NCBI RefSeq assembly: GCF_024749045.1
Contig: NZ_CP087184.1
Location: forward strand, 5,456,001 to 5,520,000
Source of the DNA: Pseudomonas sp. B21-028
Lineage (GTDB): Bacteria; Pseudomonadota; Gammaproteobacteria; Pseudomonadales; Pseudomonadaceae
Reading direction: 5' to 3'
Length of the DNA stretch: 64,000 nucleotides
The position numbers and the translations under genes are program-made. The notes beneath the pieces are model-generated. The model ran no database searches and was not told the DNA's origin. It was given only the letters and a program-made list of their open reading frames with translations. Positions 38,877-46,895 of the stretch are shown here, piece after piece (within the stretch, counting starts at the first letter, position 1; every line of letters begins with the position of its first letter).

Positions 38877-40433
38877 GTGAGCCAGTCACTGATCGCCGCT
38901 CTGCAAAACCCGGCCCTCTACCCGCACCCCGTCGAAGGGTTCCAGGTCATCGAAACCCACATTTCCTGGGTCTTGCTCACCGGTCCTTACGCCTACAAAT
39001 TCAAGAAGCCGGTCAATTTCGGCTTCCTCGACTTCACCGATCTCGACGCCCGCAAGCATTTCTGTGGCGAAGAGTTGCGCCTGAACCAGCGCCTGACCCA
39101 GGACCTGTACCTGGAAGTGCTGCCGATCACCGGCAGCGCCGAAGCGCCACAACTGAATGGTGACGGGCCGGCGATCGAGTACGCTCTGAAGATGCGTCAG
39201 TTCCCGCAGAGCCAACTGCTCAGCACGTTGCAGGCCAACGGTGAGTTGACCACTGCCCACGTCGACGAAATGGCTGAACAGATCGCCCGCTTCCACCTCT
39301 CCACGCCCAAGGTCCCCGCCGAAAACCCCGCCGGCACCCCGGACAGCGTGATGGCACCGGTGCGGCAGAATTTCGAACAGATCCGCCCGTTCCTCAGCGA
39401 CAAGGCGGACCTGACGCAACTCGAAGCCCTGCAAGCCTGGGCTGAAAGCAGTTTCGAACGTCTCAAGCCACTGTTCATCCAGCGCAAGGCCGAAGGCTTC
39501 ATCCGCGAATGCCACGGCGACATTCATCTGGGCAACGCCACCGTGATCGATGGCAACGTGGTGATTTTCGACTGCATCGAGTTCAACGAACCGTTCCGTT
39601 TCACCGACGTCTACGGCGACACGGGGTTCCTGGCGATGGACCTGGAAGACCGCGGGCTCAAGTCCCTGGCACGGCGATTCGTCAGCCAGTACCTGGAGCT
39701 GACCGGCGACTACCAGGGCCTGGAACTGCTGAACTTCTACAAAGCCTACCGGGCCCTGGTCCGGGCCAAGATCGCATTGTTCAGCATGCCGGCCGAAGCC
39801 GACCCGGTGCAACGCGCCACCACTCTGCGCCAATACCGCAACTACGCCAACCTGGCGGAAAGCTACAGCACCATTCCGTCGCCGTTCCTGGCCATTACCC
39901 ATGGCGTTTCAGCCGTAGGCAAAAGCCACGTTGCGATGCGCCTGGTGGAAGCGCTGGGTGCGATTCGCCTGCGCTCGGATGTGGAACGCAAGCGCCTGTT
40001 CGGTGAACAGCAGGTACCAAACGATCCCCAGGCCGGCATCTATAGCAGCGATGCCAGCAGCGCCACCTATGCGCGCTTGCATGAAATAGCCGGCGGAATT
40101 CTGCGCGCCGGGTTCCCGGTGGTAATCGATGCCACGTACCTCAAGCGCGATCAGCGTGAAGCCGCAGCGAAAATCGCCGAAGCGACGGCCACCCCGTTCC
40201 TGATCCTGGATTGCAATGCGCCGCAAGCGATCGTCGAGAGCAGGCTTGCGCAGCGCCAGGCCGACCAGAAAGACCCTTCCGACGCGACCCTGGCGGTCAT
40301 CGCCGCACAGCAGGCCAGCCGCGAAGCCCTGACGCCGGCGGAAATCCTCTGCAGCAAACCGGTCCAGACCAATGAAAGCGGCACACTCGACAACGTGGTC
40401 GCGCAGATCCGCCAGCGCCTGCCAGGCCTGTAG
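38877..40433 (+). CDS. Fusion of aminoglycoside-phosphotransferase-like kinase and P-loop ATPase domains
   Basis: The product is 518 residues, starting at GTG 38877 (read M-SQSLIAALQNP) with AAGGA 7 bases upstream; the longer frame to 38706 overlaps mrcB. The N-terminal half is a kinase fold: KFKKPVNFGFLDFTDL (nucleotide lysines), then the catalytic loop ECHGDIHLGN and VIFDCIEF with the metal aspartate. The C-terminal half is a separate P-loop domain with Walker A GVSAVGKS at 343-350, LRSDVERKRLFG and ATYLKRDQRE, resembling polynucleotide- or gluconate-type small kinases. The fusion is widespread in proteobacteria but its substrate is unknown; antibiotic resistance should not be assumed. Confidence 0.9.
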   Translation: MSQSLIAALQNPALYPHPVEGFQVIETHISWVLLTGPYAYKFKKPVNFGFLDFTDLDARKHFCGEELRLNQRLTQDLYLEVLPITGSAEAPQLNGDGPAIEYALKMRQFPQSQLLSTLQANGELTTAHVDEMAEQIARFHLSTPKVPAENPAGTPDSVMAPVRQNFEQIRPFLSDKADLTQLEALQAWAESSFERLKPLFIQRKAEGFIRECHGDIHLGNATVIDGNVVIFDCIEFNEPFRFTDVYGDTGFLAMDLEDRGLKSLARRFVSQYLELTGDYQGLELLNFYKAYRALVRAKIALFSMPAEADPVQRATTLRQYRNYANLAESYSTIPSPFLAITHGVSAVGKSHVAMRLVEALGAIRLRSDVERKRLFGEQQVPNDPQAGIYSSDASSATYARLHEIAGGILRAGFPVVIDATYLKRDQREAAAKIAEATATPFLILDCNAPQAIVESRLAQRQADQKDPSDATLAVIAAQQASREALTPAEILCSKPVQTNESGTLDNVVAQIRQRLPGL

Positions 40434-40443
40434 GCAACTATTT

Positions 40444-40475
40444 CGACCGTGAAGCGACACCCGGCTTCACGGTCG
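40444..40475 (+). terminator. Hairpin after the kinase-fusion gene
   Basis: CGACCGTGAAGC...GCTTCACGGTCG is a perfect 12-bp stem beginning 11 bases after the stop codon. It lacks a clear T run, so termination is likely but not certain. Confidence 0.55.
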
Positions 40476-40524
40476 TTAAGTGGTGGCACTATACTGGCGC
40501 CATAAAACCAACAGGTGACATGAC

Positions 40525-40866
40525 ATGAACCGCCCTAAGATCCTTAACACTCCGCTGTATGCCTTGCTGCGCAAAGACGACATTGCAGGCTTCAATAAGG
40601 AACGCCCTCAAGGCCCGGTCGACCTGTGCGGCGGCGACTTTCGCGGGCTCGACCTGCGGGAACTGAACGTGGACGACATCGATTTCACGGACGCTTACTT
40701 CCGTTCCGCCGATCTGCGTGGCGTCGACTTCCGCAAGTCGAAGCTGGAGGGCGCGAGCCTGGCCCATGCGCAGATCTCCGGCGCCTATTTCCCACCTGAG
40801 CTATCGGCCGACGAAATTCTGATGTCGATGAACTTCGGCACCCGGTTGCGCTACCGTACCCGCTGA
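40525..40866 (+). CDS. Small pentapeptide-repeat protein
   Basis: The product is 113 residues. The middle contains A(D/N)Lxx-type repeats: LCGGDFRGLDLRELNVDDID, FTDAYFRSADLRGVDFRKSK, LEGASLAHAQISGAYF, about ten five-residue units forming a right-handed beta helix. The C-terminal tail FGTRLRYRTR is basic. Such proteins range from structural adaptors to DNA-gyrase mimics; this one is too short to judge. An ATG start follows AACAGGTGAC. A GC-rich hairpin (40892-40923) downstream may end the transcript. Confidence 0.88.
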   Translation: MNRPKILNTPLYALLRKDDIAGFNKERPQGPVDLCGGDFRGLDLRELNVDDIDFTDAYFRSADLRGVDFRKSKLEGASLAHAQISGAYFPPELSADEILMSMNFGTRLRYRTR

Positions 40867-41068
40867 TTCGCCAGACAGAGTAAGCCCACACGACCTCCAG
40901 CGCCCCTGCCCGCGCTGGATGGAGGGCGTTGCCACTGGTTTCCCTCATCGTGCGTTATGCCTTAGAAGTTTTTGCGACAATTCTGCCAAAGAATCACGCT
41001 TTTCCTACTGAGCGCTACACTCCTGAGAAGCTTGCCCACTGAACAGTCGGCCGTCGCAAGGAGGCTCG

Positions 41069-41341
41069 ATGAATGATGAACTGCAGCACCTGAAGAATCT
41101 GGGCAAGACGTCGGCCCAATGGCTACACGCCGTGGGGATCCACAGCGCCTCGGATCTGCGTCGACTCGGAGCGGTCGATGCCTATCGTGCTGTGCGCACC
41201 CGTGGTTTTCGAGCCTCCAAGGTGCTGTTGTATGCGATTGAAGGCGCGTTGATGGACATGCACTGGAACGACATTCCTGCCGAGCGCAAGGAAGCGTTGA
41301 ACAAGCAATTGGACGCCATTTCCACCCGTCACAAGGCCTGA
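41069..41341 (+). CDS. TfoX/Sxy C-terminal-domain protein
   Basis: The product is 90 residues, starting at ATG 41069 with AAGGAGG upstream, a strong ribosome site. The whole protein is the TfoX_C helix-hairpin-helix domain: LKNLGKTSAQWLHAVGIHSA, DLRRLGAVDAYRAVRTRGF and ALMDMHWNDIPAERKEAL. Full-length TfoX/Sxy (about 200 residues) regulates natural competence through CRP-S sites; the N-terminal domain is missing here. Short versions are common in pseudomonads and their role is unclear. It precedes the prrF promoter by about 60 bases. Confidence 0.88.
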   Translation: MNDELQHLKNLGKTSAQWLHAVGIHSASDLRRLGAVDAYRAVRTRGFRASKVLLYAIEGALMDMHWNDIPAERKEALNKQLDAISTRHKA

Positions 41342-41398
41342 TGCTCTTCATCACTGACATGGCCACAGCAGTTATTTGGGCTGATTGGAAAACAACGT

Positions 41399-41426
41399 TT
41401 GACATGGTAATGAGAATCGCTATGAT
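41399..41426 (+). promoter_or_regulatory. Fur-controlled promoter of prrF
   Basis: TTGACA (41399-41404), 16 bases, TATGAT (41421-41426). The 19 bases 41406-41424, GGTAATGAGAATCGCTATG, match the Fur box GATAATGATAATCATTATC at 14 of 19 positions and cover the spacer and -10 box, so iron-loaded Fur would block RNA polymerase. Confidence 0.9.
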
Positions 41427-41432
41427 TACCAC

Positions 41433-41544
41433 ATCCGGTCGCGAGACTGGCCGATATTTGAAAAGCCCTTGGTTCGGACTCTCAGATATCTCCTCATCAG
41501 GCTAATCACGGTTATTTGACCCGGCTTTTGCCGGGTCTTTTTTT
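41433..41544 (+). ncRNA. prrF: Iron-responsive small RNA PrrF
   Basis: About 112 bases. The seed region CTCAGATATCTCCTCATCAG (41480-41499), followed by GCTAATCACGG, is the conserved core that pairs with iron-protein mRNAs such as sodB and sdh in pseudomonads. A 5' hairpin (CCGGTCGCGAGACTGG) and a 3' Rho-independent terminator (GACCCGGC-TTTT-GCCGGGTC with seven T residues, 41518-41544) complete the RNA, and the Fur promoter lies directly upstream. It acts with Hfq to spare iron. Only one copy is present, unlike the tandem prrF1-prrF2 of P. aeruginosa. The 5' end is estimated from the -10 box. Confidence 0.9.
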
Positions 41545-41562
41545 GCCCGCTGGAAAGCGCCT

Positions 41563-42444
41563 CTAAGGCTGTCCGCGCATTTGCGCGCAATAATCCACGG
41601 GCGGCGTGGCCGGTGTGTACCAGACGTAATCCGCCATGGCCGATGTGACCTCGCTGCCCTCTTCGGCCAGCATCAGGACCACCGGCGCCTCTCCGGCCCC
41701 GATGTCCAGGGTATGCAGCGGTACGCCGACATCCTTGCGTCCATGCCAGGCACCTGCAAACAACAACGCGGGCGTTGGCGCGGCCAGTAATCGTTCGGCC
41801 ATGCGTCGATCTCGCTGTTGCTGGACGGCCACCATCGCCGGCATCTGCGATTCCGGCAGCAGGCCGCAGTGGGAGTCACGAATCTGCCCCAGCAACTCGT
41901 CCTTTACCGCCGCTCTATTGGAGCGAACACCGCTCAAGCCTGGCATTTGCTGGTAGAAGCGCTGGATTTCGACAGCATCCAGGTTAGCGGCCAACAATGG
42001 ATAAGGTTGCGCCAAGGCGTATTCGACGACAGGCCCATACAGGTTCCAATCCCAACCCGGCGACCAATCCAGCGCGTCGGGCAGGTTTTCCGGCATGGCA
42101 GATAGCTGGCGGACCCCATCGACCCGCGACTGCTGGTCGGGCGTCAGCATTTCCAGCAGCAGGCTGCCTTGCGCCCGCTGCCCGGCCAGGGCCTGGAGCA
42201 ACCATAATTGCAGCGCGTGGTGATCAGGGTTGTCATGCTGCTCGCCCACGATGACCCGAGGTGTCTTCGCCAGCTGTTTGACCAGAGCCCCGGGCGCAAC
42301 GGCCTGACCGCTGTGCAGGTCACGGATCCGCCCGTTGATGGGTGGCGGTGCGATGCTCTGGCAAGCGGCCAAGGCACTCAAGACCAGAATCAGGATCAGG
42401 CGCATCGGGCGGCGTTCGCGACGGTGGTGTTCACGGATGGGCAT
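41563..42444 (-). CDS. chaN: ChaN-family haem-binding lipoprotein (PhuW-like)
   Basis: The product is up to 293 residues. Two starts fit: ATG 42444 (basic N-region MPIREHHRRERRP) or ATG 42405 (MRLILILVLSALAACQS); neither has a good ribosome site. The lipobox LSALAACQ is clear. The ChaN core shows VIVGEQHDNPDHHALQ and LLLEMLTPDQQ, ending in LFAGAWHGRKDVGVP, the GExHD and H residues of haem-binding ChaN. In P. aeruginosa a ChaN-like gene, phuW, lies next to prrF and ends the phu haem-uptake operon; here the other phu genes are absent. Convergent with prrF; iron or haem use is inferred from this neighbour. Confidence 0.88.
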   Translation of the reverse strand: MPIREHHRRERRPMRLILILVLSALAACQSIAPPPINGRIRDLHSGQAVAPGALVKQLAKTPRVIVGEQHDNPDHHALQLWLLQALAGQRAQGSLLLEMLTPDQQSRVDGVRQLSAMPENLPDALDWSPGWDWNLYGPVVEYALAQPYPLLAANLDAVEIQRFYQQMPGLSGVRSNRAAVKDELLGQIRDSHCGLLPESQMPAMVAVQQQRDRRMAERLLAAPTPALLFAGAWHGRKDVGVPLHTLDIGAGEAPVVLMLAEEGSEVTSAMADYVWYTPATPPVDYCAQMRGQP

Positions 42445-42557
42445 GGAATCGTCAGGCCGAGTACTCTCGAACCGACATTTGATGAATACTTTGTCCGGAC
42501 CGTCAACTGTGAAATCACTCCCACCGGGAGGTATTCAACATCAGCATCGAGACTCAC

Positions 42558-42875
42558 ATGAAATTTCTGTGCACCAACGCCGAACTGCCTGACAACGACA
42601 GTCGCGGTTTCGATATCGAGGGGCGCAAAGTGCTGGCAGTACGGCGCGCGGGTCAGGTCCACGTGTATCTCAACCGCTGTCCGCACCGAGGCGTCCCGCT
42701 GGAATGGCAACCCGACCGGTTCCTCGACGCCAGTGCCAGCCTGATCCAGTGCGCCACCCACGGCGCGCTGTTTCTGATCGAAAGCGGCGAATGCGTGGCC
42801 GGTCCTTGTGCCGGTCAGTTCCTGGCGGCGCTAGACAGCCGGGAGGACGCGCAAGGCATCTGGGTCAAGCTGTAA
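42558..42875 (+). CDS. Rieske [2Fe-2S] protein
   Basis: The product is 105 residues, just one Rieske domain. The cluster ligands are Cys41, His43 in [10 protein letters not shown] and Cys65, His68 in QCATHGALF. This is the soluble ferredoxin type that feeds electrons to oxygenases or, in this genomic context, may serve a general role; no oxygenase is nearby. The last 45 bases overlap the end of sfsA on the other strand. Confidence 0.93.
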   Translation: MKFLCTNAELPDNDSRGFDIEGRKVLAVRRAGQVHVYLNRCPHRGVPLEWQPDRFLDASASLIQCATHGALFLIESGECVAGPCAGQFLAALDSREDAQGIWVKL

Positions 42876-43586
42876 CGGCTCGAGCAGCACCGGCAGCGCA
42901 CGATCCACCCACATCTGCTCGGGCGTCAGCGTGACCCCGTAGGCCAGCACCTGCACACCCGCCGCTGCCGCTTCGCGCAAGGCAGCCGCATAGCCCGGAT
43001 CGATTTCCTCGGCCGGGCGCACCGCCTCGATGCCACTCAGGTTCACGCAATACAGCTGCACCGCACGCACACCTTCGCGGGCCAGACAGGCCAGCTCCCT
43101 CAGGTGCTTGGCGCCGCGCTGGGTCACGGCATCGGGAAATGCGGCGATGTTCGTGCCATCGAACCCTAACGTAACGCTCTTGACTTCGACCCAGGCCGAG
43201 CCGTGCTCGTAGTCGAGGCGAAAATCGATACGACTGTTCTCCACGCCGTAGGCCACTTCCCGCTTCAACCCGATGAAGCCATTGAGCTCGCTGATCACAC
43301 CGGCGCGCAACGCCTCCTCGATCAAGCCATTGGCCCGCCCGGTATTGATGCAGGCCAGCCGTCCCTGAGGGGTTTCGCCGACTTCCCAGGTCCCGGGCAG
43401 CTTGCGCTTGGGATCGCTGGAGCGACTGAACCAGACCCGTGCGCCTTCGGCCATGCAATTGAGCATCGAGCCAGTATTGGGACAGTGGATAGTCAGCTGT
43501 TCGCCATCAAGGGTTTCGATATCGGCAAGGAAACGCTTGTAGCGCCGAATCAGTCGACCCTCTTCCAAAGCGGGAGAAAAGCGCAT
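42831..43586 (-). CDS. sfsA: DNA/RNA nuclease SfsA
   Basis: The product is 251 residues. Family blocks are [18 protein letters not shown] at the N-terminus (OB-fold), [12 protein letters not shown], the nuclease-like core SRIDFRLDY with VEVKSVTL (D-x-n-E-x-K type), and [16 protein letters not shown]. Originally found as a maltose-fermentation stimulator and later shown to have DNA/RNA nuclease activity in E. coli. It overlaps the aminotransferase gene by one base (TGATG) and its 3' end overlaps the Rieske gene by 45 bases. Confidence 0.95.
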   Translation of the reverse strand: MRFSPALEEGRLIRRYKRFLADIETLDGEQLTIHCPNTGSMLNCMAEGARVWFSRSSDPKRKLPGTWEVGETPQGRLACINTGRANGLIEEALRAGVISELNGFIGLKREVAYGVENSRIDFRLDYEHGSAWVEVKSVTLGFDGTNIAAFPDAVTQRGAKHLRELACLAREGVRAVQLYCVNLSGIEAVRPAEEIDPGYAAALREAAAAGVQVLAYGVTLTPEQMWVDRALPVLLEPLQLDPDALRVLPAV

Positions 43587-44758
43587 CAGCCTTGCCAGCT
43601 CCGCAGTCCACGCGCGATTCGCTCCACCGCTTCCTGTAGCCGCGGCAGGCTCTGGGTGTAGGCGAAGCGCACATGGTGCCCGGCCTGATGGCGGCCGAAG
43701 TCCAGGCCGGGGGTGAACGCCACGTGTTCGGTTTCCAGGAAGTGCTGGCAGAAGGCAAAGGCATCGCCACCGAATGCGCGGATATCGGCATAGAGGTAGA
43801 ACGCGCCTTCCGGCTCGACCGCAATGCCGAAACCCAGTTCACGCAAGGCCGGTAGCAAGAAGTCGCGGCGTAGCGCGAATTCGGCCCGTCGCTGCTCGAA
43901 GATCTCGATGGTCGCCGGCTCGAAACAGGCCAGGGCCGCGTACTGGGCCATGCTCGGCGCACTGATGTAGAGGTTCTGCGCAAGTTTCTCCAACTCGCTG
44001 ACGGCGGCCGAAGGCGCCACCAGCCAGCCCAGTCGCCAGCCGGTCATGCCGAAATACTTGGAAAAACTATTCAGGACGAAGGCATCGTCGTCGACTTCCA
44101 GCACGCTGGCGGCCTCGGTGCCATAGGTCAGGCCGTGATAGATCTCATCCACCACCAGATGGCCATTACGGGCCTTGATTGCCTTTGACAGCCCGGCCAG
44201 CTCGTCCCGGGAAAGCAGCGTCCCGGTCGGGTTGGCCGGGGACGCCACCAACGCACCGACGCTGTCCTGGTCCCAATGCCGGTTCACCAGCTCGGGGGTC
44301 AACTGGTAACGCACCTCCGGCCCCACCGGCACCAGTTGCGCCGCGCCCTCCACCAAACGCAGGAAGTGACGGTTGCAGGGGTAGCCCGGGTCGGCGAGTA
44401 GCCAGTGTTTGCCCGGGTCCACCAGCAAGGCGCTGGCCAGCAGCAACGCCCCGGACCCGCCCGGCGTGATCAGGATACGTCGGGGGTCGATACTCACCCC
44501 GTAGCGCTGTCCATAGAAACCGGCGATGGCTTCACGCAGTTCGGGGATGCCGCGGGCGGCGGTGTACCGGGTCTTGCCCGCCGCCAGCGCGGCCTGGCCG
44601 GCCTGGATGATCGGCTCGGCCGTGGTGAAATCCGGCTCGCCGATCTCCAGATGGATGACGTCGTGTCCGGCAGCCTGCAACTCATTGGCACGGGCCAGCA
44701 ACGCCATCACATGGAAAGGTTCGATAGCGCGACTGCGCGCACTGTAGGGCTGAGCCAT
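43586..44758 (-). CDS. PLP-dependent class I/II aminotransferase
   Basis: The product is 390 residues from ATG 44758 ([15 protein letters not shown]), preceded by AAGGAAGG; thirteen more in-frame codons upstream are not needed. Fold-type I signatures: [23 protein letters not shown] and the cofactor lysine in [17 protein letters not shown]. Substrate specificity cannot be assigned; such enzymes in this group act on aspartate, methionine or aromatic amino acids. Co-transcribed with sfsA. A TAGAAT-like -10 box lies on the minus strand at 44787-44792. Confidence 0.92.
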   Translation of the reverse strand: MAQPYSARSRAIEPFHVMALLARANELQAAGHDVIHLEIGEPDFTTAEPIIQAGQAALAAGKTRYTAARGIPELREAIAGFYGQRYGVSIDPRRILITPGGSGALLLASALLVDPGKHWLLADPGYPCNRHFLRLVEGAAQLVPVGPEVRYQLTPELVNRHWDQDSVGALVASPANPTGTLLSRDELAGLSKAIKARNGHLVVDEIYHGLTYGTEAASVLEVDDDAFVLNSFSKYFGMTGWRLGWLVAPSAAVSELEKLAQNLYISAPSMAQYAALACFEPATIEIFEQRRAEFALRRDFLLPALRELGFGIAVEPEGAFYLYADIRAFGGDAFAFCQHFLETEHVAFTPGLDFGRHQAGHHVRFAYTQSLPRLQEAVERIARGLRSWQG

Positions 44759-45100
44759 TAGCCTTCCTTCGCGTAAAAAAGAACCGATTCTACCCAACTC
44801 TCAGCCCAAGTCAGAAACAACTGCGGGAACGAGCGCAAGCCTATAGCCCCCGGATCGCAGGAAATGACTCCGGCGATTGGCCCAGGCTTGACTAGAATCA
44901 AGCATTGAGCAGGATGACCTCTTCACCGGACCGAACCCGGCCATGCCTTGCGAGGCCCCGCCCGCCGCAGGCTCGACAACCGGGAGTGGCGCGGCCCGAT
45001 TCGATCTGGTAAGTTCGCCCGCTTGCAGCCGCAGGGCCGGCAGGTGTCGGTGATGGAGCAATCCTGCGTAGTGGATTACAAGAGTAGAGGCGGTCCATTC
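44759..45100. other. Gap between the aminotransferase gene and dksA
   Basis: This 342-base stretch separates two divergent genes. It contains the -10-like box for the aminotransferase and a palindrome GCTTGA-N6-TCAAGC at 44886-44903 that overlaps a TTGACT element pointing to dksA. Open frames through it (for example 44801-45400 on the minus strand) have no family match or ribosome site, so I see no further gene. Confidence 0.55.
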
Positions 45101-45544
45101 ATGCCCACCCAAGCAAAGCAAAATCAAAATCAGTCGCTCAGCGGGTTTGAGCCTTATGTCCCTAAAGCGGGCGAAGAGTACATGGGCGCCCCCATGCGCG
45201 CGCACTTCACCAAGATCCTGAACAAGTGGAAACAGGACTTGATGCAGGAAGTCGATCGCACCGTGGATCACATGAAAGACGAAGCGGCCAACTTCCCCGA
45301 CCCGGCCGACCGTGCCAGTCAGGAAGAAGAATTCAGCCTGGAACTGCGTGCACGTGACCGTGAACGCAAGCTGATCAAGAAAATCGACAAGACGTTGCAA
45401 CTGATCGAAGACGAAGAATACGGCTGGTGTGAGTCCTGCGGCATCGAGATCGGCATCCGCCGCCTGGAAGCCCGCCCGACGGCTGACTTGTGCATCGACT
45501 GCAAGACCCTGGCGGAAATCAAGGAAAAACAGGTCGGCAAGTAA
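45101..45544 (+). CDS. dksA: RNA polymerase-binding transcription factor DksA
   Basis: The product is 147 residues from ATG 45101 (MPTQAKQNQN). The globular part opens with GEEYMGAPMRAHFTKILNKW; a coiled-coil hairpin has the tip acidic residues Asp67 and Asp70 in FPDPADRASQEEEF; the zinc finger has Cys110, Cys113, Cys131 and Cys134. It binds the secondary channel of RNA polymerase and, with ppGpp, lowers transcription from rRNA promoters such as the three described at 28.2-28.5 kb. A strong terminator follows. Confidence 0.97.
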   Translation: MPTQAKQNQNQSLSGFEPYVPKAGEEYMGAPMRAHFTKILNKWKQDLMQEVDRTVDHMKDEAANFPDPADRASQEEEFSLELRARDRERKLIKKIDKTLQLIEDEEYGWCESCGIEIGIRRLEARPTADLCIDCKTLAEIKEKQVGK

Positions 45545-45568
45545 TTTGCCTGGGCTGTCACCGAAAAA

Positions 45569-45596
45569 ACGGAGCGTTCATACGCTCCGTTTTTTG
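45569..45596 (+). terminator. Rho-independent terminator of dksA
   Basis: ACGGAGCG-TTCATA-CGCTCCGT (45569-45590) followed by TTTTTT, with AAAAAA before it; usable in both directions. Confidence 0.93.
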
Positions 45597-45629
45597 TTTG
45601 CATCAGGTCAATTAGAACCCATGAACCCC

Positions 45630-45722
45630 TTGTGGGAGCGAGCCTGCTCGCGATAGCGCCAGATCAGTCACCTCTGCGGTGGCAGGCATACCGCTATCGC
45701 GAGCAGGCTCGCTCCCACAGGG
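45630..45722. repeat. REPIN between dksA and gluQRS
   Basis: TTGTGGGAGCGAGCCTGCTCGCGATAG at the left end (here split: TGTGGGAGCGAGCC plus TGCTCGCGATAG) faces CTATCGCGAGCAGGCTCGCTCCCACAG-like sequence at the right end. It lies 28 bases in front of the gluQRS start. Confidence 0.93.
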
Positions 45723-45750
45723 GGCAGTGTTCCTCCACTATTATTTCCCT

Positions 45751-46641
45751 ATGACTGCCACCTCTCCCTACATCGGACGCTTCGCCCCCACCCCCAGCGG
45801 GCATCTGCATTTCGGTTCGCTGGTCGCTGCACTGGCGTCGTACCTGGACGCCCGGGCTGCTGGCGGGCGCTGGCTGCTGCGCATGGAAGACCTCGATCCG
45901 CCCCGGGAGGAACCCGGCGCGCAAGTGGCGATTCTCAAGGCCCTGGAAAGCTACGGCTTCGAATGGGACGGCGAGATGGTCCGCCAGAGCGAGCGCCATG
46001 AGGTCTACGATCAGGTCATCAACAGGCTGTTCAGCCAGGGCCTGGCTTATGCCTGCACTTGTTCGCGCAAACAGCTGGAAGCGTATCAGGGTGTGTATCC
46101 GGGATTGTGCCGAAACGCCGGGCACGGCACCGAAGACGCCGCCATCCGCCTGCGCGTTCCCGAGCTCGAGTACCACTTCATCGACCGGGTACAAGGCGAG
46201 TTCCGCCAGCATCTGGGCCGCGAGGTCGGCGATTTCGTCATCCGTCGCCGCGACGGGCTCTATGCCTATCAACTGGCCGTGGTGCTGGACGACGCCTGGC
46301 AAGGAGTCACCGATGTCGTGCGCGGCGCCGACCTGCTGGACTCCACGCCACGCCAACTCTATCTGCAGGAGCTGCTGGGGCTGCCGCAACCGCGTTACCT
46401 GCATGTACCGTTGATCACCCAACCGGACGGACACAAGCTGGGCAAATCCTACCGTTCGCCACCCTTGGCGGCCGGCCAGGCCACGCCGTTGCTGTGCAGG
46501 GCCTTGCGGGCACTGGGCCAGGAGCCGGGCGTCGAACTGGTCGATGCCAGCCCTCGGGAGCTGCTGGCCTGGGGTGTTCGCCACTGGGATGCGGCAAGGA
46601 TCCCGCGCACAATGACCCTGCCCGAGGCGCAAATACGTTGA
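45751..46641 (+). CDS. gluQ: Glutamyl-Q tRNA(Asp) synthetase
   Basis: The product is 296 residues from ATG 45751 (MTATSPYIGRFAPTPSG). It is a shortened glutamyl-tRNA synthetase catalytic core: HIGH-type motif HLHFGSL, LLRMEDLDPPR, a zinc site with ACTCSRKQL and YPGLC, and the KMSKS-type motif KLGKSY. The anticodon-binding domain is missing. It attaches glutamate to the queuosine base of tRNA-Asp. In most proteobacteria the gene follows dksA in an operon; here a terminator and a REPIN lie between them, and no promoter is evident to me. Confidence 0.95.
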   Translation: MTATSPYIGRFAPTPSGHLHFGSLVAALASYLDARAAGGRWLLRMEDLDPPREEPGAQVAILKALESYGFEWDGEMVRQSERHEVYDQVINRLFSQGLAYACTCSRKQLEAYQGVYPGLCRNAGHGTEDAAIRLRVPELEYHFIDRVQGEFRQHLGREVGDFVIRRRDGLYAYQLAVVLDDAWQGVTDVVRGADLLDSTPRQLYLQELLGLPQPRYLHVPLITQPDGHKLGKSYRSPPLAAGQATPLLCRALRALGQEPGVELVDASPRELLAWGVRHWDAARIPRTMTLPEAQIR

Positions 46642-46718
46642 CGGCCCTTGCAGCTTGGCGCCCATCCGTTACCATCGCCGCACGTTTTCGGGCACGCGCT
46701 TAAAAAAGAGAGGCCGGG

Positions 46719-46895
46719 ATGTACATCTATCGCTTGGTCCTGCTCCTGGTAGTGGGGATTTATCTGTTCTCCCCGGCCATCATGGATTGGTGGATCGATG
46801 CCACGGGTGCCTGGTATCGGCCGTATCTGCTCTGGCTGATCCTGATCGTCGTGACCTTCATCCTGCAGAGCCAAAAAGATGCCGATGAGCTTTAG
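46719..46895 (+). CDS. cbrX: Small membrane protein CbrX
   Basis: The product is 58 residues, starting MYIYRLVLLLVVGIYLFSPA with GAGAGG upstream. Two hydrophobic helices (about 5-22 and 36-50) are joined by a Trp-rich loop (DWWIDATGAWYRP), and the tail QSQKDADEL is polar. The last 17 bases overlap the start of cbrA in another frame, so cbrA translation is probably coupled to it. A small gene at this place, cbrX, is known upstream of cbrA in P. putida. Too short for standard gene callers at higher cut-offs. Confidence 0.85.
   Translation: MYIYRLVLLLVVGIYLFSPAIMDWWIDATGAWYRPYLLWLILIVVTFILQSQKDADEL

Noticed and set aside
38877..40433. Antibiotic resistance gene (aminoglycoside phosphotransferase)
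   Set aside because: Only the kinase fold is shared; the fused P-loop domain and conserved core location point to a metabolic role.
41342..41562. A second prrF copy in tandem
   Set aside because: Only one promoter, one core sequence and one terminator are present.
44801..45400. A 199-codon minus-strand frame over the dksA start region
   Set aside because: It is antisense to dksA for half its length, lacks a ribosome site and has no family features.
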